Positions 46,621 through 58,457 are shown, numbered from the stretch's first letter. The stretch is 64,000 nt of DNA from Gordionus sp. m RMFG-2023 (GCF_954871325.1 NC_088776.1:13826052-13890051); one strand, 5' to 3'. Numbers and translations: made by a program. The notes: generated from the sequence alone by a model not told the origin.

Positions 46621-47346
46621 CAGAGTTATTAAAAGATCTAGATACAAAAATGTGGTGTTTCTATCTTGATAAACTTTTACAAAAGTATCTAGATACTATC
46701 TATTATAGATGCATTTAGATATAACTTTACTTTAAGCATTTTTTTATAGTGGACAAAATTTAGAGAATGTTTTATATTTAAAATCTAACAATTATTATTT
46801 ATAGTTATGTTTATGTTATAATCTTGTAAAAATATTTATTTTTGACTAGAATTGTATTAAACAGCAATATATAAAAGAAAATTTTAAGGTAAAATTTTTT
46901 AATGTATATCAATATCATTAAATTATTTTCCTAATATCTCTTTCCTTTGTCTCCTATCATATTTTCCTTTTAAAAGTTAAAAATAATTACTTTTAAATAA
47001 GGGTAATTAATTATATATATTTTGTAAATGTATTGCTAAAACAAAACGAAACATTTATAATTTAACTATATTTTCATTTTGTAGAATTATTTTAATTTGT
47101 TTATGTTATCACTTATTATTTATACATGTATATAGATGAGATATCAATTCAATAAATTATTTTTAGCTCATTTCAAAATTTGAATTTTAACAATAGAATC
47201 ATAAGTATCTTACTGACAATTGCATATATTGGTAAAAATTGAATCTAGATACAGATACAATTTTAGGCGAAGTTTCTGTAGCAACATTCTCTTAAGACAA
47301 TGTATCTGTATTTAGATCCATTTCAAAAAGTATCTTTTAACCACTG
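46621..47346. mobile_element. 726-bp TAGATAC-type hAT MITE
   Basis: The ends are CAGAGTTATTAAAAGATCTAG on the left and CAGTGGTTAAAAGATACTTT on the complement of the right. The flanks GTGATTCT and GTTATTTT agree at 6 of 8 positions. ATCTAGATAC/GTATCTxxAT motifs recur inside both ends. A fragment of the same family lies at 6800-6915. Confidence 0.65.
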
Positions 47347-48221
47347 GTTATTTTTGATCATCTTCTAAAGTTATTTTTAATTTTTGTTATTTCTCTTTAA
47401 TTTTATTATTATTATAATTATATTTTTGTCATCCTCAATATTCTTATTTTTGTTGATCATCTTTTCTTTTAATCTTATATAATATATTCATCGATCTTAT
47501 TTTTTTCTCTCATTTTTCTTTAATTTTATTTTTTTTTTCTTGCTATTTTCCCCTTTGATCTTTATACAATTTTTTTTGCACTTCCTAATCTTATCTTTTA
47601 TCTAAAATATTTTAATATAATTTTAAAAATTATTTACTAATATAACCGAGACTCACCTACCTACTAGGCCACAGACTTTTTCCGAAAATGTTAATTTTTT
47701 TAAATATATATTATAACCAAATGTGGTAGTGTCAAAAACAAAAAATAATATAAAATACCTATTCATTCAACACGGCCAGGCGCGTACGCAGGAATTTGGT
47801 CTGGGGGGGGGGGGATAATAAAATTTTTTAAGAAATATTATTGTTTTTTAAAAATATCAAGCATAAATTTATTAGGACTAATAACTATTTCTAATACACA
47901 ATTTTAAATTAATGTGAATTATAAAAAAATTATATGTAAAGAATCACTTAAATGACCAAAAATAGATTTGAATTTTTTGAGCTTTAAAATTTATATAAAG
48001 TATAAAAAATTTAAATGTTAGAAATGTAAATTAATACACAAAAAGCTTAGGGAATAATTGTATTTTGTATGTTATATTATTTACAATGTAAAATCCAATC
48101 TTCGTTGGGATTGAGCTAATTTTTCAATTATCTCATCCTTGCTTGTCAAATGCCTATGAATATTCAAAAGATCCAAACCTTTCAATCTACTTTCAAAAGT
48201 TGTACTTCTTGGTATGTTTTT

Positions 48222-48541
48222 CAGAGACCTGCAGGCCCGGCCCCCGGGCCGAATCGTATGGCCGGGCCCGAAATTTTTAAAAAAAAACACCAGGGCTGAA
48301 CCTGAATTTAAAAAAAAACATCTAGGCCAGATTGTATATTTTAAAACAGCCTATACTTGAAATCGTTATTATTAGCTATAAAAATCAAAAATAAATAAAA
48401 TTTATTTTAAAAAAATCCGGGTCGGGCCTGAAAATTTTATTTTAAAAAAGGCCGGGCCGGGCCTGAAAATTGAGCTTAGCCGTAAAAATCTTTAAAAAAA
48501 TCCAGGTCGTGCCTTGCAAATGGTACCTCTGCAGGGCTCTG
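48222..48541. mobile_element. 320-bp GGCCCGG-type hAT MITE nested in a hAT transposase
   Basis: The ends are CAGAGACCTGCAGGCCCGGC on the left and CAGAGCCCTGCAGAGGTACC on the complement of the right. GGGCCGGGCCTG arrays lie within. It interrupts the minus-strand transposase of 47777-49825, so it inserted later. The flanks do not show an exact target duplication. Confidence 0.85.
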
Positions 48542-49558
48542 TTATTCTTCTTAAAAAAGAGAATGTTCTCTCATTAGTTAATTATTGGGAAGAGTTGCTA
48601 ATATATATACAAACTCTTTTAATACATTGGGAATATAATCTAAAATGTGTTTGAAATAATGCAGAGCATCTATAGCATTTTTTGGGACTGTATCAACCAT
48701 AGTTAATCTTATAAACATAGTTATTCAGCTAATAAGGCATCATAAGATACTTTAACATCTTCATGATAAAAATCCAACAGATATTTTTTTTTCTATCATT
48801 ATCTGAATAAAGGTTGGGAAGGCTTTTATGGAAATAATATTTGCAGATTGGTAAGTGCTGCATAATGAATTAAAAACCATTCATTTATTTGGTTTATAAA
48901 TTTGTATCTAAGATATACTCTTCTACTGATCCTATATTAATGTTTTAACTATGAGCTTGCCTTGCTGCAAGTCAAGTGAGACATTAAACACATATAGCTC
49001 TGCTTTTGACTTAACAAAACATATAAAATATGAAATTCTTCATAAACATTAGCCCTAATTTCCTTGAATTCTAATAAAATGCTCTCCGCTATTCTCATCT
49101 TAATCAAGTCATCATGTTTTTGAAAAGTAATACATAAAATAATTGTACATTCTATGAGAAAAAAAATTTGGAATAAGCATTGAATCCATTAATTTTCCTG
49201 CTTCTAAGGAAAAATTTCTTTCAGGCCATTGTGATATGTCAGTAATAGCAAATAATCGACTTTTCTAACTCCATAAAAGCTGTTACTGCTTGATGGCGGA
49301 GACTCTATCTCGTAGGACAAGGTTGCAATTTCTTTCTCCCTGTTGGACAATTTCAGAATAATTATTATTTGACTAGAAATTTATATATGGTAGATAAATA
49401 TCGCCACTAAAAATTTGAAAATAATAAGATAATATTACGCTGGAAAACTTGAAATCGAAATTAATTGATAAACTTAGTGATGAATGTGATAATAGATGTA
49501 ATTAAATATATATTTAATATGAGATAGGAATAAATATTAACAAATATAAATTAATATA

Positions 49559-49738
49559 GTACAGTGTAAATTTAATTCAAAACATTTCCATATTTATTAA
49601 TTTATTTGAAAATAAAATTATTTGACTTGTAAAAAGTTGTTAAAAATATTCTTATCAATTTTTACAAGTTAAAATTTTTATTTACAAACGAATTAAAAAA
49701 TATGGAAATGTTTTAAATTAAATCTGGACAACACTCTA
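49559..49738. mobile_element. 180-bp foldback MITE nested near the right end of the hAT element
   Basis: Arms of about 75 bp (AACATTTCCATATTTATTAA and TTAAAAAATATGGAAATGTT) are separated by a short loop, with CAGTGT and ACACT at the tips. Same family as 15236-15736. Confidence 0.75.
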
Positions 49739-50246
49739 AACAAAAATATTTTAGAAAATTATATCCGGCATCTGCATTTTTTGGCTTGGGGGGGGGATTT
49801 GCCCCCCCCGCTGCATACGCCAATGAACACGGCCTTTGGTAGTAACTAACAACCAAAATTAAAAGGGGAAAAAAATAAATAATGAAAATGGGGAAAAGAT
49901 CAAATAAGAAAAAATGGATTAAAATAGAAAATCCAAGACTAAGCAAAAAAATTTGCGAAATTGAAAAAAAAATAGATTAAACCAAAAATAGAAGAGAAAA
50001 AAAATATAGAAAATAGCACATGTATAAAAAATATATACAAATCTTTTTTTAAAAATAGAATAAATAAAGATTTTCCTTTTATATTATTTTTCGTGTGTGA
50101 CTTATACTTTTTGATTGACTCTTTTGATAGGACGTTTTCCTATATTGCTGGCACTTTATACTTTTTTTTGGATGGGAAACCCTGTATATTTTTGGGACTT
50201 CATATTAGACATTTGTTTTTAATATCTAAAGAATTTTTTTTTACAG

Positions 50247-50326
50247 GGAAAAGGGTTTAATATACGTATCGTATATAACATATCAAATTAAACGCGATTT
50301 AAGTTCTATAAGCTTTAACACGGATG
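50247..50326 (+). other. Isolated candidate exon
   Basis: A strong acceptor (TTTTTTTTTACAG) and donor (GATG/GTAAGT) bound a single open frame, GLIYVSYITYQIKRDLSSIS then FNTD. By phase it could join 54471-54514 (GHIYLLNDGSLYNIK, donor GTAAGA). I do not recognise the product, and neither exon is supported by homology. Confidence 0.25.
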
Positions 50327-50545
50327 GTAAGTTTTTAATAGTATAAATGACTAAAACGTTGAATATCATGTATAATCCGAATACAACTTTTATTATTTAA
50401 TGTTTCAATATAAAATTAATGCTTCGGACGATTTAATATCTGCAATGACATAAACAAAATTTCGCATATATAGTTAAGTAGAAATATTTTTGTATCTTTT
50501 TCTAATGGCCTCCCTGTAGATGATTGTTTCTAAAACCTGCATATA

Positions 50546-50551
50546 TTTATT
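50546..50551 (-). terminator. Polyadenylation signal of the GPCR, abutting its stop codon
   Basis: On the minus strand the TGA stop (50554-50552) is followed directly by AATAAA, implying a very short 3' UTR if this signal is used. Confidence 0.5.
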
Positions 50552-52198
50552 TCACTTTTCTCTCCATTTTTTTTGATTGATGATTATTGTAATCGTTTTT
50601 TTAATATTTTTATCCATGAAAAGATTTACGAAGACTCTCATAGCATGACCGCTGTATTTGAGAGTATTCATGTAAACTTGGTATGTGATAATAAATGATG
50701 GCCCTACCTCCACGTAAGCATGATTGAAGATATAGATAAACAAAAAGTATGGCACGTTGAAAAGGAGGAATTCAACGTTTAAAAACATTATTAACTTTGT
50801 TATATTGCGGTTCGGCTTATGTATCTTTTTCGTTTTTTTGTGAAAGAAGTCTCGTTTTTTAACTGATGGTACCAATGTAGTGGGTTTTTGATTTTTCATT
50901 TTAGGGAAAGTTTTTTGGATACTATCATGTCTAAACTGATTAAATTCTATATTATCTAATTCCTTTTCCATCATTTTAAACTTCGAAGTTGCAATGTTAG
51001 TTTTGCTATTAATAATGTGGGATTCGTTTTCATAAGAGATCCTCAATAAATCATTGCTAATGGCAAATACTGGAGATAAAAATTGGTTATCCACAATGTT
51101 GGTTGGGATTACTTTTCTCTGAAACAATGTCAACTTGCACAGCATATATATATTACAAAATATGAATATGATAACAGGAATGAGGTACATGAGCACGACG
51201 AACACCTTATCATACATTGAATTCCAGGTGATATAATGGCGTGTGGTGATGTACTTGAATCCTTTGGGAAGCGTCAGAAAAGTGCATATGACTGTGAGGT
51301 TATTTAGCGTTGTTTGGAGTAAACACAAGTTGTCGAAACTATTAAAAGATCTCCCTTTACCTAAAAACTCTGCTCCGTTCACTAAGATCAAAGTATGATT
51401 TTTATGGTATCCATATTTGTAGAAATTCTCTCCGGTATTTATCAGTGTTATGGCATTAGTTTTTAACGCTTTCACATTAACAGACTTGTATTTATGGATC
51501 CTTATAGGGGGAAAAAAAGTTGGCCAATTTGTTCCAAAATGTTTTTCATAGTTTATAGTCGTGTTGATCTCGTAGTCAAAGCACATTAATTTGGGTGTAA
51601 CGACATCTACCTTAAATGGCAATGAATAAGGGATAGAGCCTAACAACGTCACGAACAATACAATAGACATGATAACTCCCGAATTTTGGCCCACGAATTC
51701 CGCAGGTAATGTTAGAGGATAAGTTATAGCTATCAGCCGGTCCACCGATAATATAGCCGTTAGCCAATTAACGTTAGAAGCACAAAGTTGTTCTATTGGC
51801 CAATATATTACCGCTATGTGCGTCATAAATAATTTACTGTATGCGCCCATAATCGGGCTGGCAAAATATAAGACTGGCCAAAATATGAAATTTAAGCAGG
51901 CTAAGAAATCCCATGTTAATATCATAATCATGAACCTGTAAAACGGGCTGCGAGTCAGTTTAGCACATTTCCTGAAATTCGGTGAACTCCTTAATCCTCT
52001 GACAAGATTATTAGGCAGTAAACGAGTTACTGAGCAATCCGAATTTCTTAGAATACATAATAAAATTGCGTACACGGTTTGGCCAGTGAACCCTAAGGCT
52101 AGGATAGTAGCCATGGCATAATGATAACATATTTTATCGAGTGGAACAAAGGGAGTTTTGTAAAGATTTTCTGGATCTACAAAGCATTTTATTGACAT
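50552..52198 (-). CDS. Rhodopsin-like G protein-coupled receptor, orphan, peptide-receptor-like
   Basis: Single-exon 548-residue seven-transmembrane receptor of the plasma membrane. Predicted helices: 28-50, 87-112 (with TWDFLACL, Asp97 at the conserved 2.50 position), 125-152 ending SVDRLIAITYPL (DRL in place of DRY), 174-193, 332-354 (conserved Pro341), 467-491 (NVPYF, Pro483) and 502-526. The NWLTAILSVDR block resembles FMRFamide-type peptide receptors, which is only a hint at ligand class. Unusual points: NPxxY is absent from helix 7, the usual helix-3 disulfide cysteine is not at its expected place (Ala129), helix 4 lacks the conserved Trp, extracellular loop 2 is about 135 residues and the third intracellular loop about 110. 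The ATG chosen is the first in the frame. The frame is uninterrupted over 1.6 kb, so the gene is probably functional. Confidence 0.9.
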   Translation of the reverse strand: MSIKCFVDPENLYKTPFVPLDKICYHYAMATILALGFTGQTVYAILLCILRNSDCSVTRLLPNNLVRGLRSSPNFRKCAKLTRSPFYRFMIMILTWDFLACLNFIFWPVLYFASPIMGAYSKLFMTHIAVIYWPIEQLCASNVNWLTAILSVDRLIAITYPLTLPAEFVGQNSGVIMSIVLFVTLLGSIPYSLPFKVDVVTPKLMCFDYEINTTINYEKHFGTNWPTFFPPIRIHKYKSVNVKALKTNAITLINTGENFYKYGYHKNHTLILVNGAEFLGKGRSFNSFDNLCLLQTTLNNLTVICTFLTLPKGFKYITTRHYITWNSMYDKVFVVLMYLIPVIIFIFCNIYMLCKLTLFQRKVIPTNIVDNQFLSPVFAISNDLLRISYENESHIINSKTNIATSKFKMMEKELDNIEFNQFRHDSIQKTFPKMKNQKPTTLVPSVKKRDFFHKKTKKIHKPNRNITKLIMFLNVEFLLFNVPYFLFIYIFNHAYVEVGPSFIITYQVYMNTLKYSGHAMRVFVNLFMDKNIKKTITIIINQKKWREK

Positions 52199-55100
52199 TT
52201 GTTTTAATAAGAAAGTTGAGGGGCCTTTTAAGTATGCTATTTTTAGATAAAAATAATTTTTGTATTCACATTAAAAAAAATTAAATATTATATATTAACA
52301 AAAAATTCATCAAATAAAAAATTAAATTTTTTGAATGCTTGTCTTAAAAAATATAATATTATAATTATATAATTTTATTAATAATAGATCCTGAAACCTT
52401 TAAATATCGTAAAATAAAGAAAGTTAATTATACTATGTGATCGATGGAAATATAATTGAATTAATATATAGAGCAGTAAGGTCACTAGCCTTAATCTCAA
52501 TGGGCTCTATTTATTGCTAATTTTGTAAATGACTTTTTTTTAAATTTTCAAAATGATCTCTTTTTTAGGTATTTTATCAAAATCTCAGGGGGCTTTAAAA
52601 TTTTTTAGGGGGCTTAAGTCCCTGTGTGCCCCCCCCTTCCCAATTAGTATGCTATTGTTATAGATGCTTTTCTGTTTCTATATATAAAAAATTAAGAAAA
52701 TCAAAAAATATATATGGTTGTTTTAATTATTTACTCAATTATTAAATTTTGGACTGAGGAGGGGGCGTTTGGTGGGTTATTAAAGAGAAACATTTTTTAG
52801 ATAGTATTTTCATTCATTTATTTTAGTTATAAATATCTGATGTTATTTACATTAAATTTTGGTTAGGATTATATTTAAAACAAATTATATTTAAGTGTAG
52901 TATGGTAATTTCACTATTTTTTAATGCGAAGATGTCATTTAATATTAAAATTTGATAAGTATATTCCATTTCTATATAATTGTAGATGGTAATTAATAAA
53001 TATAATATATTTTGTTGCATAATAAATTACTATATAATGTCCATTAAAAAAAATAATTGCATTAATTGTAACCTTCGAATAAGTTAATTTATATCTCAAT
53101 AAGTACGTAAATTATAGCTGAAGTGGTATGATTTCGGGATATAATTGATTATTAAAATGTAACATTAAAATATAATTTATTATGTTTATTTCTTATTTTG
53201 CGAGATTTTATTTATATTAAATGTTCTTAAATAAATTATTTAAAAGAATTTAGCTAATAAGAGTGTTTTTGGTCTTTTGCGTATATCATTACTGTGAAAC
53301 CAAACCTATTTTGAAAAAGGCAATAGAGCAAGGGATTAACGTGATACGTTATTTCCTCAAATTTCCAATATGAGTAAATTTATTACAGCAAATATGGATT
53401 ACTGCGATTATATAAATAGCTACGCTTAATTGCGCCAAAACTAGATAAAGACTAAGGCCGACCAGTGCAATCAAGAGTTTGCTATGTATATATTAAATAT
53501 TGGGAAATAATATTATTTACATCTTGTTGTTACCCAAGCGAAATAAAGACTAGGTCTGATGTGACTTAGGGTTAGTATATAATGAGATTGCTAGAGTTAT
53601 ATTAAATGATTAAAGTATTTTTTTTTCATGGTTAGTGTTGTAATATTACAAAAGGATCTATTATTCAAATTGTGATAATATTCAAACAAAAATAATGTTT
53701 TATTAAAATTGTTACTTTATTATTTAAGTAGACTATGCATATAAGAGGAAAACGCGTGATATTGTATATTTTACATACCTTAAGAGTTTAACAATTGGAG
53801 TTGTTCATTATTTTATTTTTTTTAGTTAGAAATTTCTTAATTCTTTTACTTTTTCTTATTTTAGTTTTCTTTTATTTTTTTAATTTTTCCTTTTATGATA
53901 ATTTATAATTGATTAATTTATATATAATTTAATACAGAAATTAGAATTTGTATTTTAATTATCCTCTATTTTATTTTTAGGTATAAAATCACTATTTTCT
54001 ACAGTTAGCTTCGAATGATTTTCATGTAATCGACATTCGCATTTTTTTTTAATTTAAAAAATGGAGTTCATTACTGAAGTGAATTGTGAATAATTCATTG
54101 TTTTTGTGGATAGAAATTTTAATTTCTTGTTAAAAGCTTCTACGTTCTTCTATTCTCATTATAATGTTTAATATACTTTTAAATTTGAATTCATCACTAA
54201 AAACTAAAAATGTATTGATCACTAATAAAAATGTTGAGCATGGGATGTCCAGATATTTTCTTCTAAAGTTTGGCTAAATAGCTGGGAGTTATTTATATTA
54301 GTCGGTGCTGAGAAGAAATGCACAGATCATGCCAAGCAAATAGGATGCGAAATAGCGTGGTAAAATAATGTCTTTCGTTAACTTGAACATAGATAACTTA
54401 GTTAGAGAGAATATTGTCTTATTTTAGAGTTTTTTGAAATAAATATATTAATGTTTGTTTACCTTGCAAGGTCACATTTACCTTTTAAATGATGGTTCCC
54501 TTTATAATATAAAGGTAAGAAACAGTTTGTAAATGTTAAAGTGAAAGATATATGGAACCCCAAACGTAACTAAATGACAATAGGAAGTTCTTCGATAGTT
54601 AAAAGAAATCCCATATTTTAACGAGAAATTTTATAACTATTTATAGTCAAATATGGTTAATCATAGAACTTTGCTCTAACTAAGCAATCAGAAGATACTT
54701 AAGTGAAATTCCCCAATCTTTCTGGAGGTAGGTCTGCTCTGCTACCTGATTGAAAATTACATATCAAATTCGAATATAACATTTTGTAGATCCGTATCAT
54801 TGTAGCTAGATATTAAACTTAACCTAGCTAAGAAGGGGAGGGCTGAGAACCGGAGTTAACGCCACCATTTGTACATAAAAGAAAGGCGTGCAGGATTTAT
54901 CTTAAAATTTGCCTCTGTCATTGGATTTTTCATGTCAAAAAAAGTGTTAATGGTTTCTATTTCTACAATGCCCGTTAAGCCGGGAATCTAAATAATTAAT
55001 TTAATTTCTAAGATATTATATAATTTTTGGTCTATTAAATACTTCAATTAATTTCATAGCCGTTATATAAAAAACGAAATTTTAGACAACTCTCTTTCTT

Positions 55101-56553
55101 TATACTTGATTAAGCACCTATTTTAAAACTTATACTATACTTACTTAGTATATCTAGCTTAGTACCTCAATTCATAATCATTATAAAAAAGAAAAAAAAG
55201 AAATGGAAATTATTCTAGAAGGGAAAATAGAGAATAATATCGGCTTTGCTAAAATATTTAGGGTGTAATTAGATTCCTGAATTTTGCAAGCCACAAAATA
55301 AAAATTATGATGTCACACCGTAAAGTCAGCTAAACTTTTGGAATCACTAATGTTAAAAACTTATCCTTTTTTTTGGAAGAGAAGGTTATAGGAAAGAAAA
55401 TTTTTCTTATCTTAAAATGATAATTACAAAAACAGACAGATTAATGGAAGCGGGTGGGGACAAAAACGCTCCTCCACCACTCATTTCTACACATATGCTT
55501 TGTAAGCACTAACTCTAAAACATGACAATACATAGGTTTAATTTTAATGCATTTAAATTTAGGGCTTCAATCCGTTTGGTATCAGTATAAAGAAAAAAAT
55601 AACTATTAAAAGAAAAATATATAAGCTCCTTAAAGAAATTATAATCAAAATTGAATAAGTTTGTTACTTCTAATCTAAAATACCCTCAAAAAATTGATAT
55701 AAATAACAATAAAGAGAGTGGGGATCAATCAATTCCAAATCTTCCTTTTCATCTACACATGATCATCTAATATAAAAAATTATGCAAGCACATTTTTACC
55801 CGATAAATCTTTTCCAGGAAGAGTGAAGCGGGCCATATTCACTTAGATATGTCACTGTTTTTTATGAATTCAAAATTCTTGACCTTTTATAAATTTTATG
55901 ACGTTAAAGAAACGAATTATAATACAATTTTTTTCCCAACCTTTCGTAAAAATATTTATAAAAGAATATATTATAATATATATTAAACTTATAATGCGTT
56001 TCTACCAATGGCAATACTATAAATATTTAAAATTATTGCAAGTGTATACCATTCGCTCTCTATGTATGCACTTTAAATGTTGATCATACTATTATAAGCT
56101 TTTGCCCAAAATGACAATTTAATTCGAATTATCTGAGTAAATAAACTGCTTAAAATTCCTTTTTTTAAGAAATATTTAACACATTTAAAGTCTGAAACTT
56201 CGATTTATTTAAAAATTAGATAACTCTATTGATTAGGTGTCCAAAGTCAAAACATTTTATTAAAAAAAATGATTCTCGCATTTATACTTCCAAACTCGAT
56301 TTCGTTAATTTTAATAATAAATTTAATTTTTTTTAAAATAAAATTTTATAAACAAGCATAAATTGATTAATTATTATATTTAAAATTAATGAGATGTCAT
56401 CGACTATGCAGCAACATCACTTTTATATTGATAAAATGAAAGCCGTACTATTCTCTTGATATCTTAAAATAAAATCCTACTAACGTATTAAAATTATTTT
56501 GTTTCAATTTATCCTTTATCTCACAAAATATTTGCCTAAACATCATTTTATAA
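52199..56553. other. 4.3 kb between the GPCR and a hAT element; no gene identified
   Basis: AT-rich DNA with a C8 tract at about 52629 near CTTAAGTCCCTGTGTG, possibly a worn hAT end. Two exon-like open stretches with splice sites (54302-54359 and 54471-54514) are compatible in phase with the candidate exon at 50247, but they cannot both be used and neither is recognised. The GPCR promoter should lie at the left end. Confidence 0.45.
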
Positions 56554-57638
56554 CAGAGTTGTTAAGGAGCGGCGCTCCTGGAGCGCCGCTACATTTTTTC
56601 AAAAAAACCTGGAGCGCTCTTCCTTTTTAAAATTGAAGAATGGGAGCGGGAACTAGTTCCTTTTAGGGCTGGAGTGGAGGAGCGCACTCCACCGCTCCTT
56701 TAAATTTAAAGTATAAATTAAATTATTTTTTAAATATTAATAATATTTGTTAATTAAAATTGGATAAAACTGAAATTTTATTTTAATTTATCCATAATTA
56801 AATTTTTAGCCGAGTTTTATATTGGCTTTTTTATCTAACCATTTTAAACATTAAACATTAAGTTTTTCCTTTTTATATTGAAAATTTTTTGAAAAATCTT
56901 GTAAGACATATTAATATTCATTTTATAGATATATAATAAAAAATAGTATTAGATATTATGGATTTAGAGATCATAGATGAAGAAATCGAATTTCCATTTC
57001 CATCATACAAAAAATATTTTAAACTTCTAAAAGATGTGGATCCAAATGATCAAACAAATTTAAGGGCAAAATGCCTTTTGTGTTTAAATAAAACTATTTA
57101 ATTTTCAAAAGTGAGCAGCTTCAATCTAAAAGAGCATCTAAAAGTAAAAAACCTTTCTTTTAAATACAAAATGATTTGGAAATTTTTTTGGATTCCATGA
57201 AATTGATCATCAGGAAGATAATATATTGGACAAATATTTTTTAAATAATGATACCAAAATTACAGATAAATTCCCTGAATAAAAAATATCTTTATAAAAT
57301 ACAATACCCCACTTCCCTCTAGTGCTCCTGTGTAGCGCTTAGTAAGTATTGCAAAATAGCTCTTAAGGGAGAGGCGTGGATGTTTGTTAGATTCTAATTT
57401 AGAAAACTTATTACTTTTAAAAGCTAATAAAAGGTTATAAATATTTTGATATATCATTTAATATAAATAAAGCTTTTTGATAAAAAAAATATGATTTTGT
57501 TTCGTATACTTTCTAAAAAACGAAATCAAAGGAGCGGTTATGGAGTGGCACTCCATTACTTGGAGCGGGACCTAACTCCTTTTGAGAAGGTAGGAGCGGG
57601 AGCTAGCTACTTTTAAAAAAGAACGTTAACAAACTCTG
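56554..57638 (+). mobile_element. 1085-bp hAT derivative with a BED zinc-finger remnant
   Basis: Perfect 8-bp target duplication TTTTATAA (56546-56553 and 57639-57646). The ends are CAGAGTTGTTAAGGAGCGG on the left and CAGAGTTTGTTAACGTTC on the complement of the right, with GGAGCG/CGCTCC motifs repeated inside both. From ATG 56958 the plus strand encodes a transposase N-terminus ending in a BED-type finger (RAKCLLCLNKT, then SSFNLKEHLK). A stop follows LNKTI within the finger, and the second zinc histidine (usually HLKxxH) is not kept. The catalytic domain is missing, so this is a deleted, non-autonomous copy. Confidence 0.85.
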
Positions 57639-58075
57639 TTTTATAATAAAAAAATTAGAAAAAAATTCGTAATATCCCAACTAATACCCTCTTGGTTTTT
57701 CTATATTTAAAAACCTCTTTATTTTTTATAACACCTTGTGGCATATAGTAAACACATTGTGATAGAGTGAATTTTTAAATGTTTACTTATTTTGGTTGTT
57801 CGTTTTTATTATATAATGTATAAAATTATATATTCTATGGATCATTAAGCCTCGTCTACTTAACTTAAATAGTTCTTTTTAAAAAATAATTTTATTTTTA
57901 AATATTGTTTTATGTTTTAATATATTTTTTTTATAGACATGGTATATAATTTTTAGATTTGTATATTCTTTAATATTTATAATCAAAAATTTATCTTATT
58001 GTAATTTTTTACTTATCACGTCAATACCGCAAAACTTTTTCTGCAAAATATATCACGAATGCATTATGGATAAAA

Positions 58076-58328
58076 CCCGACCCTCTTTGATTTTTTCAAA
58101 AATTTGTATGATGATGGTAGTATATACACTGACTATTAAAAATAGAAAATTTTAATTCCTAACTCAGCTTATTTCATGAGATATAGCCATTTTTAGAAAC
58201 GCGAAAATTCCAAAATACACTATAGTTAGTTTTAAATATGTAAGCCAATTTGAAAAGTAAAATTTTAAATTTTTATTAGTTTGTGTATATACTACCAACA
58301 ATTTCAAAAAAATCGAAGGGGGTCGGGT
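58076..58328. mobile_element. Palindromic MITE about 250 bp long
   Basis: Arms beginning CCCGACCCTCTTTGATTTTT and, on the complement, CCCGACCCCCTTCGATTTTT remain alignable for about 75 bp (TGGTAGTATATACAC in both). The unpaired centre is about 95 bp. No target duplication was identified. Confidence 0.7.
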
Positions 58329-58360
58329 TGAGAATCGAGTTTGTTTGGTTGATTTAATAT

Positions 58361-58457
58361 GGAATACAACATATATATGATATTTCTCTATTTCTTTTGA
58401 TTGATATAATACAACATATATATATGATATTTCTCTATATTTCTTTTGATTGATACA
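58361..58457. repeat. Short tandem repeat, about 50 bp, two copies
   Basis: AATACAACATATATATGATATTTCTCTAT...TTCTTTTGATTGATA occurs twice in succession with small length differences. Confidence 0.7.

Larger units (their letters stand above)
47777..49825 (-). mobile_element. 2049-bp hAT transposon, decayed, with identified ends and 8-bp target duplication
   Basis: The target duplication AACACGGC lies at 47769-47776 and 49826-49833. The ends are CAGGCGCGTACGCAG on the left and CATTGGCGTATGCAG on the complement of the right, each followed by G or C runs. The minus strand encodes transposase remnants from about 49380 to 48081, including NERTFSFLRR and a C-terminal dimerisation region (STTFESRLKGLDLLNIHRHL, then IIEKLAQSQRRLDFTL). 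This is the TTF/MYM-finger-associated hAT type. Stops break the upstream frame. A GGCCCGG MITE (48222-48541) has landed in the coding region between RR and the STTFESR block, and a foldback MITE lies at 49559-49738. Confidence 0.85.

Noticed and set aside
50247-50326. First read as the C-terminal exon of the cap methyltransferase
   Set aside because: Phase and a split Trp codon looked attractive, but the stretch at 44454-44521 carries a better match to the family's final strand (FAFRK) and a stop codon, so the gene most likely ends there.
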